The notes: a model not told the origin generated them from the letters alone. 64,000 nt of DNA from Eledone cirrhosa (GCA_964016885.1 OZ024748.1:30775312-30839311), one strand, 5' to 3'; positions 1 to 11,760 are shown, counted from the stretch's first letter. Translations and numbers: made by a program.

Positions 1-158
1 CTATTTATATGTCTATCTTCGTATCTATGTGATATATGTGTGTGTGTGTGCATGTATGCACATATATGTGTTTATGTGTATATATGTGTATGTGTGTATA
101 TATGTGTGTGTGCACACACATATATATGTGAGTGTGTATATGTGTCTGTGTATATGTA

Positions 159-193
<35 letters not shown>

Positions 194-260
194 GGGTGTC
201 TATGTGTGATTATATGTCTATATTCGTATGTGTGTATATATGTATATATATGTCTATATG

Positions 261-329
<69 letters not shown>

Positions 330-572
330 TTTTTTTATTATTATAATATAACTTATGTGTATGTGTGTATATGTGAGGTTGTGTATGTGTATATAATATG
401 TGTATATATAAGTGTAAAAAAATATATATATATATGTGCATGTCTGTTTTTTATGTGTGTGTATATATATATATATATATATACGTGTGTATATATATGT
501 ATATGTGGGTGTTTGTATGTGTATTTATGGTGCTATGTGTGTGTGGGTATCTATATATATATATATATGAAT

Positions 573-630
<58 letters not shown>

Positions 631-985
631 ATGTGTATATATATGTCTCTATTAATGCGTGTATATATGTATATACATATGCCTTTTTATTTTTATTTGT
701 ATGTCCGAGTTAGGTGAGGTTGTAGTGGCGTTTTTATGTATATACGCATATATGGATGCGTATGTATTTGTATATATGAGTATAAGTAAGTGCATATGTA
801 TGTATGATTATATATCTAATTCTATGTATGAATATACATGTATATATATGTGTGTATGAAAGTTGTGTGTGTATGTATGTATATGTCTATGTGTGTATAT
901 ATATATGTATGTATATCGATGTACGTGTATGTATGTACATGTTTGTCTATGTATGTGTGTATGTATGTGTATGTATATATATATG

Positions 986-1044
<59 letters not shown>

Positions 1045-1333
1045 GTATATATCTTTATTATTTATTTTTTTTTTATATATATGTGTATGTGTGTATGTGT
1101 TGTGTGTGTGTGTGTGTGTATATATATCTTTATATATGTGTATGTGTATGTTCGTGTAGGTGTTTGTGTGTGTATGACTTTATATGTATGTGTGTATGTG
1201 TGTATGCGTATATATTTCTATGTGTGTGTACATGTATGTATGTGTGTGTATGTGTATGTGTGTGTATGTGTATATGTATGTGTATGTATATATATATATA
1301 TATATATGTTATATATAAATATGTATATATATA

Positions 1334-1369
<36 letters not shown>

Positions 1370-1682
1370 TATGTTTTTCTATTTGTATATGTATGTGTGT
1401 ATAGGTATATACCTTTCTCTTTGTATTTCTAAGTTGTGTGATAGTGTAGTGGTGTTTGTATGTATATACCGATATATAGATGCGTAAGTATTTGTCTGTA
1501 TGTATATATGTAAGTCTGTATATATTTGTGTGTATATATAGCTATGTATGTGTATATCTGTATGTATATTAGTGTGTAAGTGTTGTATATGTGCATGTAT
1601 GTGTGTGGTTATATATATGTGTGTCTATATAGTATGTGTGATTATATGTATATGTGTGTGTATATGTACGTGTATATACATA

Positions 1683-1736
<54 letters not shown>

Positions 1737-2045
1737 TATGTGTATTTGTATGTATATGTGTATATGTATGTATGTGTGTATATGTATATGTTTATATATG
1801 TGTGTGTATGTATGTTCTTAGTGTGGATGTGTGTATATGTATGTATGTGTTTGTATATATGTGTGTATATTTATGTATGTGTGTGTGTGTGTCTATGTGT
1901 ATATATATGTATATTATATATATATAAATGTGTGTGTATATATATATATATATATATGTGTATGTGTATATATATATGTATATATATATATATATATATA
2001 TTTTCTTGATATATTTCTTTTTTCTTTTTTTCTTTTTTCTTTTTT
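1..2045. repeat. TG/TA microsatellite block
   Basis: About 2 kb of alternating (TA)n, (TG)n and TATG-type repeats closed by a T/C-rich stretch near 2000-2060. Long open frames here encode only Tyr/Ile/Val/Cys runs and are artefacts of the dinucleotide repeat. Non-repetitive islands near 325-355 and 670-770 recur near 1055-1085 and 1395-1500, so the block appears to contain an old duplication with a period near 730 bp. Confidence 0.95.
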
Positions 2046-2990
2046 CTTTCTATTCTTTCCTCTTTAATGTTTATTTATTATTTTTTATTTTTTTACTTTC
2101 TTAGTTTATAGATACATCTATATTAGGCAGTCTGCTCAGACCGTTGAATACTGACCTCTCCCCCCCCCCCTCCCACCTAATTTCTGTATCTTGATCTAAA
2201 AATGTGTGTGCCAGTGTTTTATGTGAGTGAATTAATATCCATGTGCTTATGATTTTATATCCACATATATAAATGTGAGTGGGGGTGTGTGTGTGTTTGT
2301 ATGTTCGTGGTTATGTGTATATTTATGCATATACGCGTGTGTATGTGTGATTGTACGGATATGTGTGAGTATGAAAAAATATATTTATATACTTAATTTC
2401 ATACTTGTGTCAATACGCATCTTATATGTGCATTATAAACTTACAGAGACATTAACCTTGAAATTTTGTATTTGCATCCATCCTTTTAGTATGCGTATAC
2501 AAATTATACATACATTTTTGTAAAATATGTGTAAGGGTTTTACATGTATATACACACACCGAACTGCATTTAACCCTTTGTGTTTTCATTGGTCAATTTT
2601 GTTCCCAAACGGACCTGAAATTTTGAATTGTTGTTATTATCAATAAATATACTTCATTATTTCTGAAGACGGCGTATATATGTGTTGGTATGTATATTTA
2701 ATCTTGATAATTTGTATAATTTTGTATAATTTTGTACATAGATCTGTTGAATATGCATACCAATTCTAACACATATATATCCTAGAAACGATCGTTAAAT
2801 AATGAACTTTTTTTGTTTAATATAAGGAATTGTTTATTCATTATTTGTTTAATATTTTATCTTGACTCTGTATACCGTTTATCTTTCACCGAAAGTGATT
2901 TTTCATTACATCTCTTCTTTCCATGATATCCGGAATACATTGAGTTCTTCATACGGATTGGACACTACCGTAAACTCTTGGTAGATTTAT
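2046..2990. other. No gene seen
   Basis: AT-rich sequence with a run of ten C near 2160. I see no conserved protein, SINE or terminal repeat. It may be intergenic or intronic DNA. Confidence 0.6.
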
Positions 2991-2992
2991 CT

Positions 2993-2993
<1 letters not shown>

Positions 2994-3053
<60 letters not shown>

Positions 3054-3125
3054 CATGTGTATGTATATATATATATATGTATATATATATATGTGTATAT
3101 ATATATATACATGTATGCATGTGTA
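2994..3125. repeat. (TA)n with TG interruptions
   Basis: A nearly pure TA tract followed by TATG variants. The short block 'acatgtatgcatgtgtatg' occurs twice, at about 3045 and 3108. Confidence 0.9.
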
Positions 3126-3285
3126 TGAATATGCGCGGAGACATAGAAATAATCGGGCTGGATACCCGATTGCACAGTTAAACCATTGGGAGGGAAGGAC
3201 CCCTAGCCTTTGTCAGGGCATTCTTCTAGGAGAAGGTAACTCAGGAAACTGGGATAACTCCGACATAAAACCTGCAGCTCAGTAG
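3126..3285 (+). other. Unrecognised non-simple fragment
   Basis: Abrupt change from (TA)n to mixed-composition sequence with a short open frame ([20 protein letters not shown] and on) ending at 3285. It may be a piece of a dispersed repeat or an exon fragment. No splice signals or domain support a function. Confidence 0.3.
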
Positions 3286-3498
3286 TTACTGATGATGTTG
3301 ATCTTTTCTTCTTCTCGGGTTATAGCTACTGTCGCTCAGAGAGTGGGATTAGTTCAGTGCAAAGTCTTTCTCCACTTTAAAAAAATCTTCACACACAGGC
3401 AATACATCAATTGATAATTATTAATAATGTTATATCATGCAATGGCCATACTCAATAAAGAGGGGGTAGCCATCATATATAAAATATACTATATATAT

Positions 3499-3528
<30 letters not shown>

Positions 3529-3530
<2 letters not shown>

Positions 3531-4243
3531 GTACATGTACATACATATATGTATACAGACATACAGTAGTATGTATATATATATACATACATGCACACAT
3601 ATATATATGTACGTATGGATTCACCGAACATTTATTATAATGCTCGGTGTGTTTGTAAACAAACATCCCGTATTAAGCCGTAGTGTCTAGCAACCATCGT
3701 TGCTCGTTTGTTCAACACTGATAAAGGAACGCTGTACTAGTTTCAAGCTTATTAGCTATCGTCAGCAACGTATACCTTCCTGCCAGATTGTTGAAGTATA
3801 TACTTACCTTATGCATATTAACGGCTGTGTAGCCCAATTTGCATATCGAGTGGGTTAATCGGCCGGGTGCACCGAAAACGATAAACGGAAAAAATGAAAC
3901 GTAATTTCATTTCCCACTCTTAGCAAATTGGGCTACTCAGCCGTTAATATGCATAAGGAAAGTATATACTTTCAGACGTTCAACAATCTGGCAAGAAGGT
4001 ATACGTTGCTGATGATAGCTAATAAGCTTGAAACTAGTACAGCGTTCCTTTATCAGTGTTGAACAAACGAGCAACGATGGTTGCTAGACACTACAGCTTA
4101 ATACGGGATGTTTGTTTACAAACACACCGAGCATTATAATAAATGTTTGGTGAATCCATATGTACATATATATATGTGTGCATGTATATATATATACATA
4201 CTACTGTATGTCTGTATACATATATGTATGTACGTGTACATAC
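3529..4243. repeat. Large foldback (inverted repeat) element
   Basis: Left arm about 3529-3840 and right arm about 3925-4243 are reverse complements with only scattered differences, around a loop at 3841-3924. The outer ends are TA/TG-rich; the inner part is unique sequence (for example 'cttatgcatattaacggctg' at 3808 and its complement near 3957). No coding capacity is visible. It could be a foldback transposon, a MITE, or a head-to-head duplication of a PLE terminal repeat. Confidence 0.85.
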
Positions 4244-4265
4244 TTATATTTAAGTAACAGCCGTA

Positions 4266-4307
4266 CTAAGAGTGGGAAATGAAATTTCGTTTCATTTTTT
4301 CCGTTTA
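4266..4307 (-). repeat. Third, inverted copy of the foldback loop
   Basis: This segment is the reverse complement of 3881-3922, which lies in the loop of the neighbouring foldback, with one or two mismatches. It is followed directly by (TA)n at 4308-4326. Confidence 0.8.
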
Positions 4308-4320
4308 TATATATATATAT

Positions 4321-4865
4321 ATATATGTATTTGTTTTGCAAGGATTTTGATATGAAATCTTGTGTTGAAACAAATATTGTTATATTTGCGAAGGGTCATA
4401 TTGTTATAATATTGCCAGAAATAATAATAAAACTCACTCACCATTTGGTTTGGATTGGTTTTCGCTCCTGTATCTTTTACACTTCCATAGTTAATTTATC
4501 TGGCAATCAATGTTTATCATTGATTAACCAATGGTTAAAAATACAGATATAAATATAAATATAATCTATCAAAGTTCTTTCATCACACACCTGTGACATC
4601 ATCAGTGGTACTATTATGTTTCCTCCCATTGTAATGTCTACGCCATTTTTATTTTATTTATTTATCTATTCTTGTCTCTGTCTCTGTTTGCACATGTTTT
4701 CTGTTTGGTGTGTGTGTTCATGTCTGAGTCTGTGTGTTTGTATTCTATCTTTGTTCACTAGTGTGTGTTTATGTGTGGTTGTTGTTATTGTACTTCTGTA
4801 TATTTATTTATTTATATTTCCATTAGGTCAGTATTGTGTGTTTGTGTATGGTGGGTGTTGTTATT
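4321..4865 (-). mobile_element. PLE 3' untranslated region
   Basis: Minus-strand 3' flank of the GIY-YIG reading frame. Its outer end abuts (TA)n. Parts recur at 15.5-16.0 kb, and more weakly at 57.8-58.1 and 62.05-62.3 kb, always with the outer end against a TA tract. The block 4455-4575 is directly repeated at 8262-8362 upstream of the element, as expected for the pseudo-LTRs of Penelope-like elements. Confidence 0.7.
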
Positions 4866-5468
4866 CTATTCATTTTTTCTGTTCAACTTTGGTTTTCTTA
4901 GTTCTATTTTGGTTGCTTCTCTGATTTGACTATCTGTTGAGTAATTTCTATGTTTAGATATTATTTTAATTTCTATGTCGTCTATATTACCGTCATATCT
5001 TTGTCTGCCGTGTTCATATAGTACCAAACCGTCTTTTTGTCCTTTTAGTTCCCCCCAGTGTTGGTCTATTCTTTCTTCTATGCTTCGAGCTGTCTCACCT
5101 ATGTATGTCGTTGTCATGTTGCTGCAAGTACCCTCTGTACATTTTATGCTATAAACTACATTTCTAGTTTTACAATTTATTTGAGGATTTATTCTACATA
5201 TAACACATTTCTTATTCGTACAGAGACTTTTCTGAAAGGGGTATGTTTTGCTGATCAGGGATTTTATGGTAGTTCCTGGCTTTTCTACCACTTTGATCTT
5301 TAGATGCGTCTTTCTTAGGGCCTTTCTACATTGCTTAGCTAATTTACCTCCAGGGGTACCATCCACGAACATGACACTCTGGTATCTCTGGTTGTTGTAC
5401 CATGAAGTGGCTTTCCTTATCTTATGTTTAGTCCTATCTATGCTATTCCATGATTTGCTCCTGTACAA
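4866..5468 (-). pseudogene. Penelope-like element, GIY-YIG endonuclease end
   Basis: Minus-strand frame of about 200 codons that is the C-terminal part of a Penelope-like retroelement polyprotein. The linker has a Cys cluster (CTNKKCVICR, about residues 83-92). The GIY-YIG core follows: VVYSIKC at about residue 104, TYIGETARSIEERIDQH at about 120-136, and a later conserved Glu (REATKIEL). The upstream reverse transcriptase part is in a different frame (5438-5860), so a frameshift lies near 5450-5468. The nuclease would nick target DNA for target-primed reverse transcription. This copy is dead because of the frameshift and loss of most of the RT core. Confidence 0.85.
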
Positions 5469-5860
5469 CGGGAAAATTCTTTTATGTCCATTTCTATGAG
5501 GGTTTTATATTTCTCCATGGCTCCTTTGTACACTCTGATTCTGTCTCTTTGGTTGTAGCCAGAGAACTGCATGCGGTTGATGAAATGTTGGATGTGTCTT
5601 TCCATTTCAGTTGGATCGCACATGCGGGACACATTCTTCATCACTCTTACCAAGTCTACGATCAGAATATTAGACTTAGCACTATTGGACATTGCTGAGT
5701 TTTTGAGTATAAGGTATTTGGAGGCCACGGGTTTAGCATAATGTGAGTGGAGAATTTGGGCCCTCTCGTTTATAGTGTTTAACCAGAGTTCAGTGTCTAA
5801 TACTGGTAGTCTATTTTTAGGGTGTTTGGAAGGGTAGTCAATAGTTACTGTTATGCTCTT
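5438..5860 (-). pseudogene. Penelope-like element, RT distal (thumb) segment
   Basis: Open minus-strand frame from the stop at 5861-5863 down to 5438. It includes YPSKHPKNRLPVLDTELW and ILHSHYAKPVASKYL, patterns typical of PLE reverse transcriptase just downstream of the YADD catalytic box. It then runs toward the GIY-YIG part, with which it is out of frame. The catalytic YADD region itself is not visible upstream, so the RT core is deleted or displaced by the unrecognised sequence at 5864-6505. Confidence 0.75.
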
Positions 5861-5863
5861 TTA

Positions 5864-6505
5864 GCGAGAGGTCTTTTGGCTGTTGTCTGTATTGGTAGTG
5901 GAGATTATATTCTTAAAGAAGATAGAGATGTAAGGCTGCGTGTTTATGTTTCATGGTAGCAAAAAAGATCAGAAGGCATATTTCAAAACATAATAAAGAT
6001 TTATTTTCTTCTTCATATTAATACAAGTACAATGCGAGTGAAGAACTGCAAACATATTGCATAATCAAGTTGAATGAGAAATGTAATTCTCCGCAGAGTT
6101 ATATATCGAGATTACCCTCGGCTTTAGAGGGCAAGATCAAGAAAATCAGGAAGCGAGTTACATGGTACTGCTCAGTTAAAAATCCCGGATGTAACTGCGG
6201 GAGAATTGATAATTAGGCTTGAAATCGATTGCTGGGCGGAAGTCGTGCTTAGTATTCTTACGCCACCAACCCTAAGGGCTGGTGACTGACCAAGCACGAC
6301 CAAATTACTCTGCTGCGATAAAGTAGCATGGAATATGAACATCATTATCACATCTCCCATTTTCCTGAATATCAGTCCAGCATCGAATTGCTACCTTTAT
6401 GGATTGCACCATTGTGAATCTCTCTTGGACGCCTTTCTGCTATTATTGTTCTATTTATTGTTATCGTTATTGTTCCTGTTATTTCTATTATTATTATTTC
6501 TATCT
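5864..6505. other. Unrecognised insert inside the PLE
   Basis: Separates the N- and C-terminal parts of the PLE. It begins with a few PLE-like codons, then becomes sequence I cannot assign (about 5960-6440), then a (TTA)n-rich stretch before the SINE. No domain is visible. Confidence 0.5.
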
Positions 6506-6506
6506 C

Positions 6507-6710
6507 TAAGGGCAGTATAGGTAGAGGGTCGGACGCCATGCTTTGACGCATAGTTACGGCCCTTTACATTCTGAGTTCAAATCCCGCCGAGGTTAACTTT
6601 GCCTTTCATCCTTACGGGGTTGATAAAATAAAGAACCAGTAATGCACTGGGGTAATTGCTGGCCTTGTGCCAAAAGTAGAAACAATTTGTGCCAAAAGTA
6701 GAAACAATTA
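6507..6710 (+). mobile_element. tRNA-derived SINE (family A)
   Basis: Has the 5' tRNA-related part with a B-box-like 'gagttcaaatccc' near 6572, then the diagnostic middle ('ctttcatccttacggggt', 'accagtaatgcactgggg') and the 3' end 'gccaaaagtagaaacaatt'. The 3' terminal 21 bases are duplicated in tandem (6668-6710). It is inserted in the PLE. Confidence 0.85.
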
Positions 6711-6849
6711 TTTTTATCTCTCCTGCTGTCCCTGTTGTTATTGTTATGACTATTATTATTATAGTCGTTATTTCTATTGCCGAATTTATTGTTTATGTTA
6801 CCACTTCCGTTGTTATGGTTATTACTGTTCGTATTGTTGTTACTTATGT

Positions 6850-7264
6850 TCGTATTCCAACGGATTTTAGTGAAGGACTTTTCAATTTCCTACAAGCATC
6901 GTATTGGGTTTACATTATTATAAATAATGAACTTTGGTGGTAGTTGTATAATATGTTGTTCTTGTTCGTTGGTTATAGTGTTACCATAGATATTTAGTGG
7001 ATGGTCTTTGGTAAACTCTGTAGGTAACATCTACCATATGAATATTGTCAATCTTGTCAGGATATTTTTGTAAGTTTTCTTGTCTCTTTTCCTGTTGTTT
7101 TTTGTCCTTCATCCATTTTAATTTTTTATTAAAATGTTTATTGCATTCGTTTTGAGCATATTTTGCTTCATGTCAAATGATATTCATGAGTTTATTTATC
7201 TTGTTTGGTGTGGTGAGATTTTGAATTTTCTGTTTGTAAAGTTCATTAGTTTTTTTTATATGTT
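6850..7264 (-). pseudogene. Penelope-like element, N-terminal region
   Basis: Broken minus-strand frames with PLE N-terminal character: a lysine-rich helix (HFNKKLKWMKDKKQQEKRQ, about 7140-7080) and then EQHIIQLPPKFIIYNNVNPI (about 6960-6900), the 'LPPKF' pattern that precedes the RT fingers in PLEs. It contains several stops. It is separated from further upstream PLE sequence by the Helitron at 7266-8163. Confidence 0.6.
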
Positions 7265-7265
7265 A

Positions 7266-8163
7266 TCTATATATATAAAACTGTGGTTGTCTGTCTGTCT
7301 ATCGATTTTTGGCACACATCTCCTCTTAGAATCTCTCACGGAATTGCACCGAAATTGCTATACTTGTACATTGAGCCCTAGCGAAGACACCGGAAAAAAA
7401 ATATTTCAAATTGACCCACCCTATGTGACGAAATCGAATATAATGTATCGATTTTTGAGCGTAAGTTATCAGTTATTTCCCTTTGTTCTGTTTACATTGA
7501 GCGTCTTACGTAAAAAATTACGCTGGCTTTCTCAGCGTTTAAAATGACATTAACAGTTGTCGAGCCAGCAAAATATTGACCTGCAAAATTCATCAGTTCG
7601 AACACTAAGCTTCCGTTTTGCTTCATTTCCATTTAAAAGCATTTTAAAACAATATTTTTACTTGAAAACAAGTCTATTTAAAGACTACGTAAAACAAGCA
7701 AATATTTCGTCGTTAGGCGTGCAGACAGACAGTCGTGCAGACAGACAGTCGTGCAGAGAGGTGATATAGGCGTGCAGACAGACAGTCGTGCAGAAAGGTG
7801 ATATAGGCGTGCAGACAGACAGTCGTGCAGAGAGGTGATATAGGCGTGCAGACAGACATAACTGATAATTTGGTTACGCTAATGTTTTTCTCTGCGTTGC
7901 AGTGTTTACATTTTCGATCTTTGTTAATAAATAACCAGTGCAGTTTCTATCCCCAGCATCCTCTTTTGTTATAACATTCGGGTTATCGTTATGTTTTCTT
8001 AACTTCATAAGGCATATTGTTGGTTGAGGGAATATTAATCAAAAACACCACATGCAAGTCTGCACAGTAGACACTACAGTTTTTAAGCCAAGAAAGAAAC
8101 TTAACATTGTAACTTTAACACAGCTACTGAGCGACCCCGAGCAACGCCGGGCTTTACTGCTAG
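7266..8163 (+). mobile_element. Non-autonomous Helitron
   Basis: The 5' end starts TCTATATATATAAAACTG directly after an A (7265). The 3' end has a short hairpin, CCCGAGCAACGCCGGG (8135-8150), about ten bases before the terminal CTAG (8160-8163), which is followed by T (8164). TC start, subterminal hairpin, CTRR end and A|T target are the Helitron signature. There is no Rep/helicase frame in the 898 bp, so it depends on an autonomous partner. It has an internal 37-bp minisatellite and sits inside the PLE. Confidence 0.8.
7716..7855. repeat. 37-bp minisatellite inside the Helitron
   Basis: About three copies of a unit made of 'ggcgtgcagacagacagtcg' followed by 'tgcagagaggtgatata', plus partial GCAGACAGACAGTCGT units on the left. 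Confidence 0.9.
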
Positions 8164-8382
8164 TTCTTTATAAATTAATCGCTAACGTGCGTTTTAGGTG
8201 CTAGGCTTGTTTTTTTTTGTTTTGTGGTAAATTATCTATTTTGTTTGAGATGGCTGTTGAAGGAATGGTTTTTGCTTCTGTATATTTTATATCTCCATAG
8301 TTAATTTATCTGGCACTCAATGTTTATCATTGATTGGCCAACTGTTATAGTCTATCACTATATGTAACAACATGTTTCCTTC
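8164..8382 (-). mobile_element. PLE 5' part with pseudo-LTR
   Basis: Continues the minus-strand PLE on the far side of the Helitron. 8262-8362 is a direct repeat of 4455-4575 in the element's 3' region ('ccatagttaatttatctggc', 'caatgtttatcattgatt'). Direct terminal duplications of this kind are known as pLTRs in Penelope-like elements. Confidence 0.6.
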
Positions 8383-8387
8383 AAAAT

Positions 8388-10195
8388 ATACAGAATGGGG
8401 TAATACCAAATGACTGGCGTAGCATCATCATCGTTAACTGTTACAAGGGCAAAGGAGGTGGCCTAGATAGAGGAAACTATAGGGGCATTAGTTGACCAGG
8501 TCATGAAGGTCACAGAAAGAGTTATTACTCAACTGATTAGAGACCGAATTGATCTAGATGAAATGCAGTTTGGGTTTGTGCCAGGTAAAAGCACCACGGA
8601 TGCTCTTTTCCTTGTACAGCAACTACCAGAGAAGTACCTGGCTAAAAGTAAACCCCTCTACTTAGCTTTTGTTGACTTAGAGAAAGCCTTTGACAGAGTC
8701 CCATGCACCTTAATCTGGTGGGCCCTTAGAAAACTAGGAGTAGATGAATGGCCTGTGAGAACTATACAAGCCATGTATAGAAGAACAGTCAACAAGGTTA
8801 GAATTAACAATGAATATAGTGAAGAATTTAGCGTAATAGTAGGTGTTCACCAAGGCTCAGTCCTTAGCCTGCTCCTGTTTATTATTGTTCTACAGGCTAT
8901 AACAGAAGGGTTTAAGACTGGCTGCCCATGGGAACTTGTATATGCAGATGATCTAACTCTCAGAACTGAATCAATGGCTGAACTAGAGAAGAAATTCCAA
9001 ACATGGAAGCATGGCCTAGAATCAAAAGGCCTTAGAGTTAACTTCTGTAAGGCTAAAGTTCTAGTATGTAGAAAGGAGAATATGGCACAGGTGCCCTCTG
9101 GGAAATGGCCATGCTCAGTGTGTAAGAAGGGAGTAGGTGGAAATTACATTCTATGCCCTGAATTCAAACTATGGGTACAAAAAAAAGATGTAGTGGGATC
9201 ACAGGCAAGCTATCTAAGAATGTAGATTTTATATGTGGCCGATGCTCAGGTGCAGTGAGTAGCAAGGGCCAACTGGATGCTATCTCCTTCTACTGCCCAG
9301 ATGGTTCTATAGAAATAGTAGACACTTTCTGTAAAATGGGTGACAAAATCAGCAATGGAGGAGGGTGCTCTGAAAGTACAGCTAGAGTTAGAACAGGATG
9401 AAAAAAGTTCAGAGAGCTAACACTGCTATATATGAACGGCGATATTACATGGTAGTGAGACCTGAGCATTGTGTGCTGAAGACTTGTGTAGATTAGAAAG
9501 AAATGAAGCTTCCATGCTCCGATGGATGTGTAATAGTAATGTACGCGAACGGTGAAGCATAAATGAATTGAGAGAGAGAGACTAAGCATAAGAGGTATCA
9601 AATGTTGTGTGCTGGAGAGGAGATTGCGTTGGTATGGACCTGTGATGCATATGAAGGACAACAGCTGTATAAAAGAGTGCAGAGTGATCAAAATTGATGG
9701 AAGCTACGGAGTGGGGAGACCAAGAAAAACCTGGAACAAGGTGATAAAATCTGACTTTGCTCACTTATACCTCTCTAAGACAATGTCTCTGGATTGAGAC
9801 CTTTGGTGCTACACAGTTGTACAGAAGACCTGCCTTCCCTCGCATACAAGCTTAAACCTACAGTCAGTAGGCACCTCTTTACCCAATATACACCCCACCT
9901 CACACACCCTACTCCATCTTCCCACTTCCGTCCACTGTAAAGTGGTCATGTCGGTGACACAACAAAAAGCACCCAGTCCACACTGTAAAGTGATCATGTA
10001 GGAGACACAGTAAAAAGGCTCCCAGTCCACACTGCAAATGTGGCTGGTGTAAGGAAGGGCATCCAGCTGTAGAAAACCTGCCAGGGACAGTTATGTACGA
10101 GCGACACACGGTCACCCGACCAATCTCACCCCAAGTGGAACAAAACAGCACAACCCATGCTAGCATGGAAGATGGACGTTAAACGATGATGATGA
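8388..10195 (+). pseudogene. RTE-like LINE, 5'-truncated copy
   Basis: Starts abruptly inside the RT fingers. The longest open part, 8503-9225, has FGFVPGKSTTDALFLVQQL, FVDLEKAFDRV, GVHQGSVLSLLLFIIVLQAI and the catalytic YADDL box (about residues 147-151), then the start of a Cys-rich finger (CSVCKKG). A deletion before 8503, a frameshift near 9170-9230 and an internal deletion near 9425 inactivate it. The C-terminal 'RWYGPVMHMKD' region is at 9625-9660. The 3' UTR from about 9830 ends in (GATGAT) near 10190, with the block 'ggaagggcatccagctgtag' shared with SINE tails. Confidence 0.85.
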
Positions 10196-10380
10196 TATAT
10201 ATGAAAAAAATATCGTTTTTTACAAAAAACAATATAAAAATTGGAAAGAGGTAGGTGGAGAAGATAAAACAGCTCAATATATATACATGGTGCTCAATAT
10301 ATATATATGGTGCTCATGCATGGCTAAAAGAAATTAAAGCATTAAAATAACAATATAAATATGATATAATATAATACTAT

Positions 10381-10572
10381 AATTGTTTCTACTTTTGGCA
10401 CAAGGCCAGCAATTATCCAGTACATTACTGGTACTTTATTTTATCGACCCCGTAAGGATGGAAGGTAAAGCTAACCTCGGTGGGATTTCAAGTCAGATTG
10501 TAAAGGAGTCGTAACTTTATGCTGCAAAGCATGGCGTCCGACCCTTTACCGATACTGCCAATCCACTGCCAT
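10381..10572 (-). mobile_element. SINE family A
   Basis: Reverse-strand copy beginning 'aattgtttctacttttggca' and ending with the tRNA-related 5' part 'gatactgccaatccac'. It contains the diagnostic 'ggtactttattttatcgacc'. Near full length. Confidence 0.85.
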
Positions 10573-11170
10573 CAATACAATAAAATAAATATTTTAAGAT
10601 TTTAACTTACAAATAAGCTGGAGACCTTTTTGTTGTAACATCATGACTTCAGTAGGTTGTAAACCTATATGTAACTAGCACCACTTAATTAAGATCAATA
10701 CATGAGGTTTGTATTCGATAGGTATTTTTTCCATCAATCGAAGTGTTTATTGTAGTTGTTCAATGAAAGGTTTATTGACTTGTTGGTGTAAATAACTTAA
10801 ATGCAGGGTATATATTATAGATAAAAGAAATCAAAGAACGCCTATATACTCAAACAATTTTTATTCGCTGACAATGTTTCATCCATACCATGGGGCAGGA
10901 ATCATCAGAGCGTTATAAACAAAAATATAGTCTTGAATATAAACTCTACCAAGCTTGGTATCCAGAACAGTAGATATACAGAACAGGATAATAAGAGGGA
11001 GGGAGATTGGAGATGAGAAGGATGGAGAGAATGCGTAATGGGGTTGTTAGTCAACATTATAGCAAAATATGAGAATACAAGCAGATTTTCTCACAAGAAA
11101 CTGAGGCATGTGAAGATACACAAAAGCAATTAAAAGCAATTATTAGCACCAAATTACCACAAACACACCA
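10573..11170. other. No gene seen
   Basis: AT-rich. The piece at 10860-10920 ('accatggggcaggaatcatc') may be the non-coding start of the PLE fragment that follows. Otherwise nothing is recognised. Confidence 0.4.
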
Positions 11171-11179
11171 ACAGTGAAA

Positions 11180-11443
11180 AAGTATGTTGGCCTTAATTGT
11201 GAAACATTAAGCTCATTGAAGACACACTGTACAATTAAATCAGGACAAACATTTTTGTAAAAAATCATTTCACCTGTTCAAGAAAAAATTTGATATATGG
11301 CATTATATGTAAAGGATGTAATAAGGACTATATAGGGCAAACCAAACTCACCTTCAGAAACAGAATGACAATTCATTGCCAACAATTGGGAGATCCCTCA
11401 ACAAAACAGATATCACTTAGTGAGCATTTAGATTTGTGACCAA
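11180..11443 (+). pseudogene. Second PLE fragment with GIY-YIG core
   Basis: The segment 11286-11442 reads NLIYGIICKGC, DYIGQTKLTFRNRMTIH, then a Ser-Glu-His ending in a stop. This is the GIY-YIG pattern (I-Y ... Y-I-G ... R ... H) found at the C-terminus of Penelope-like elements, and is a different subfamily from the 4.9-kb copy. The upstream part (11180-11285) is degenerate. The fragment stops where an inverted RTE-like LINE begins. Confidence 0.7.
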
Positions 11444-11685
11444 GTCAACAAAAGCTAAGTAGAGGGGTTTAATTTTAGCTAGGTACTTCTCCTGTAGTTA
11501 TTGTACAAGGAAAAGTGCGTCTGTGGTACTTTTACCTGACACAAACCCAAACTGCATTTCATCTAGAGCAATTCCCTCTCTGATTAGTTGCGCTATAACT
11601 CTTTCTGTGACCTTCATGACCTGGTCAACTAACTTAATGCCTCTATAGTTTTCCCTATCTAGAGCATCTTCTTTACCCTTGTATA
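11444..11685 (-). pseudogene. RTE-like LINE fragment (RT fingers/palm)
   Basis: The reverse complement matches the RT region of the 33.6-kb LINE from the 'GKGDALDR' segment (11680) through FGFVSGKSTTDALF to the 'KPLYLAF' segment (11444). It is broken by small indels. Confidence 0.8.
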
Positions 11686-11693
11686 TATATATG

Positions 11694-11760
11694 TCTCATT
11701 ATCATCATCATCATCATCATCGTTTAATGTCTATTTCCCACGTTATGAGGAATTATCATG
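11694..11760 (-). repeat. LINE/SINE tail fragment
   Basis: (CAT)n followed by 'cgtttaatgtctatttccca', the reverse complement of the shared RTE/SINE 3' terminus. Confidence 0.7.

Noticed and set aside
2160..2170. C-run as a possible regulatory G-quadruplex
   Set aside because: A single homopolymer run, not four separated tracts.
3055..3285. 76-codon frame
   Set aside because: Half of it is (TA)n; the rest is kept only as an unassigned fragment.
4616..4924. Hydrophobic plus-strand frame of 102 codons
   Set aside because: It is the reverse of the PLE 3' UTR; a similar frame at 15.7-16.0 kb comes from the same UTR.
6172..6360. Short minus-strand frame in the PLE insert
   Set aside because: No domain, splice or promoter support.
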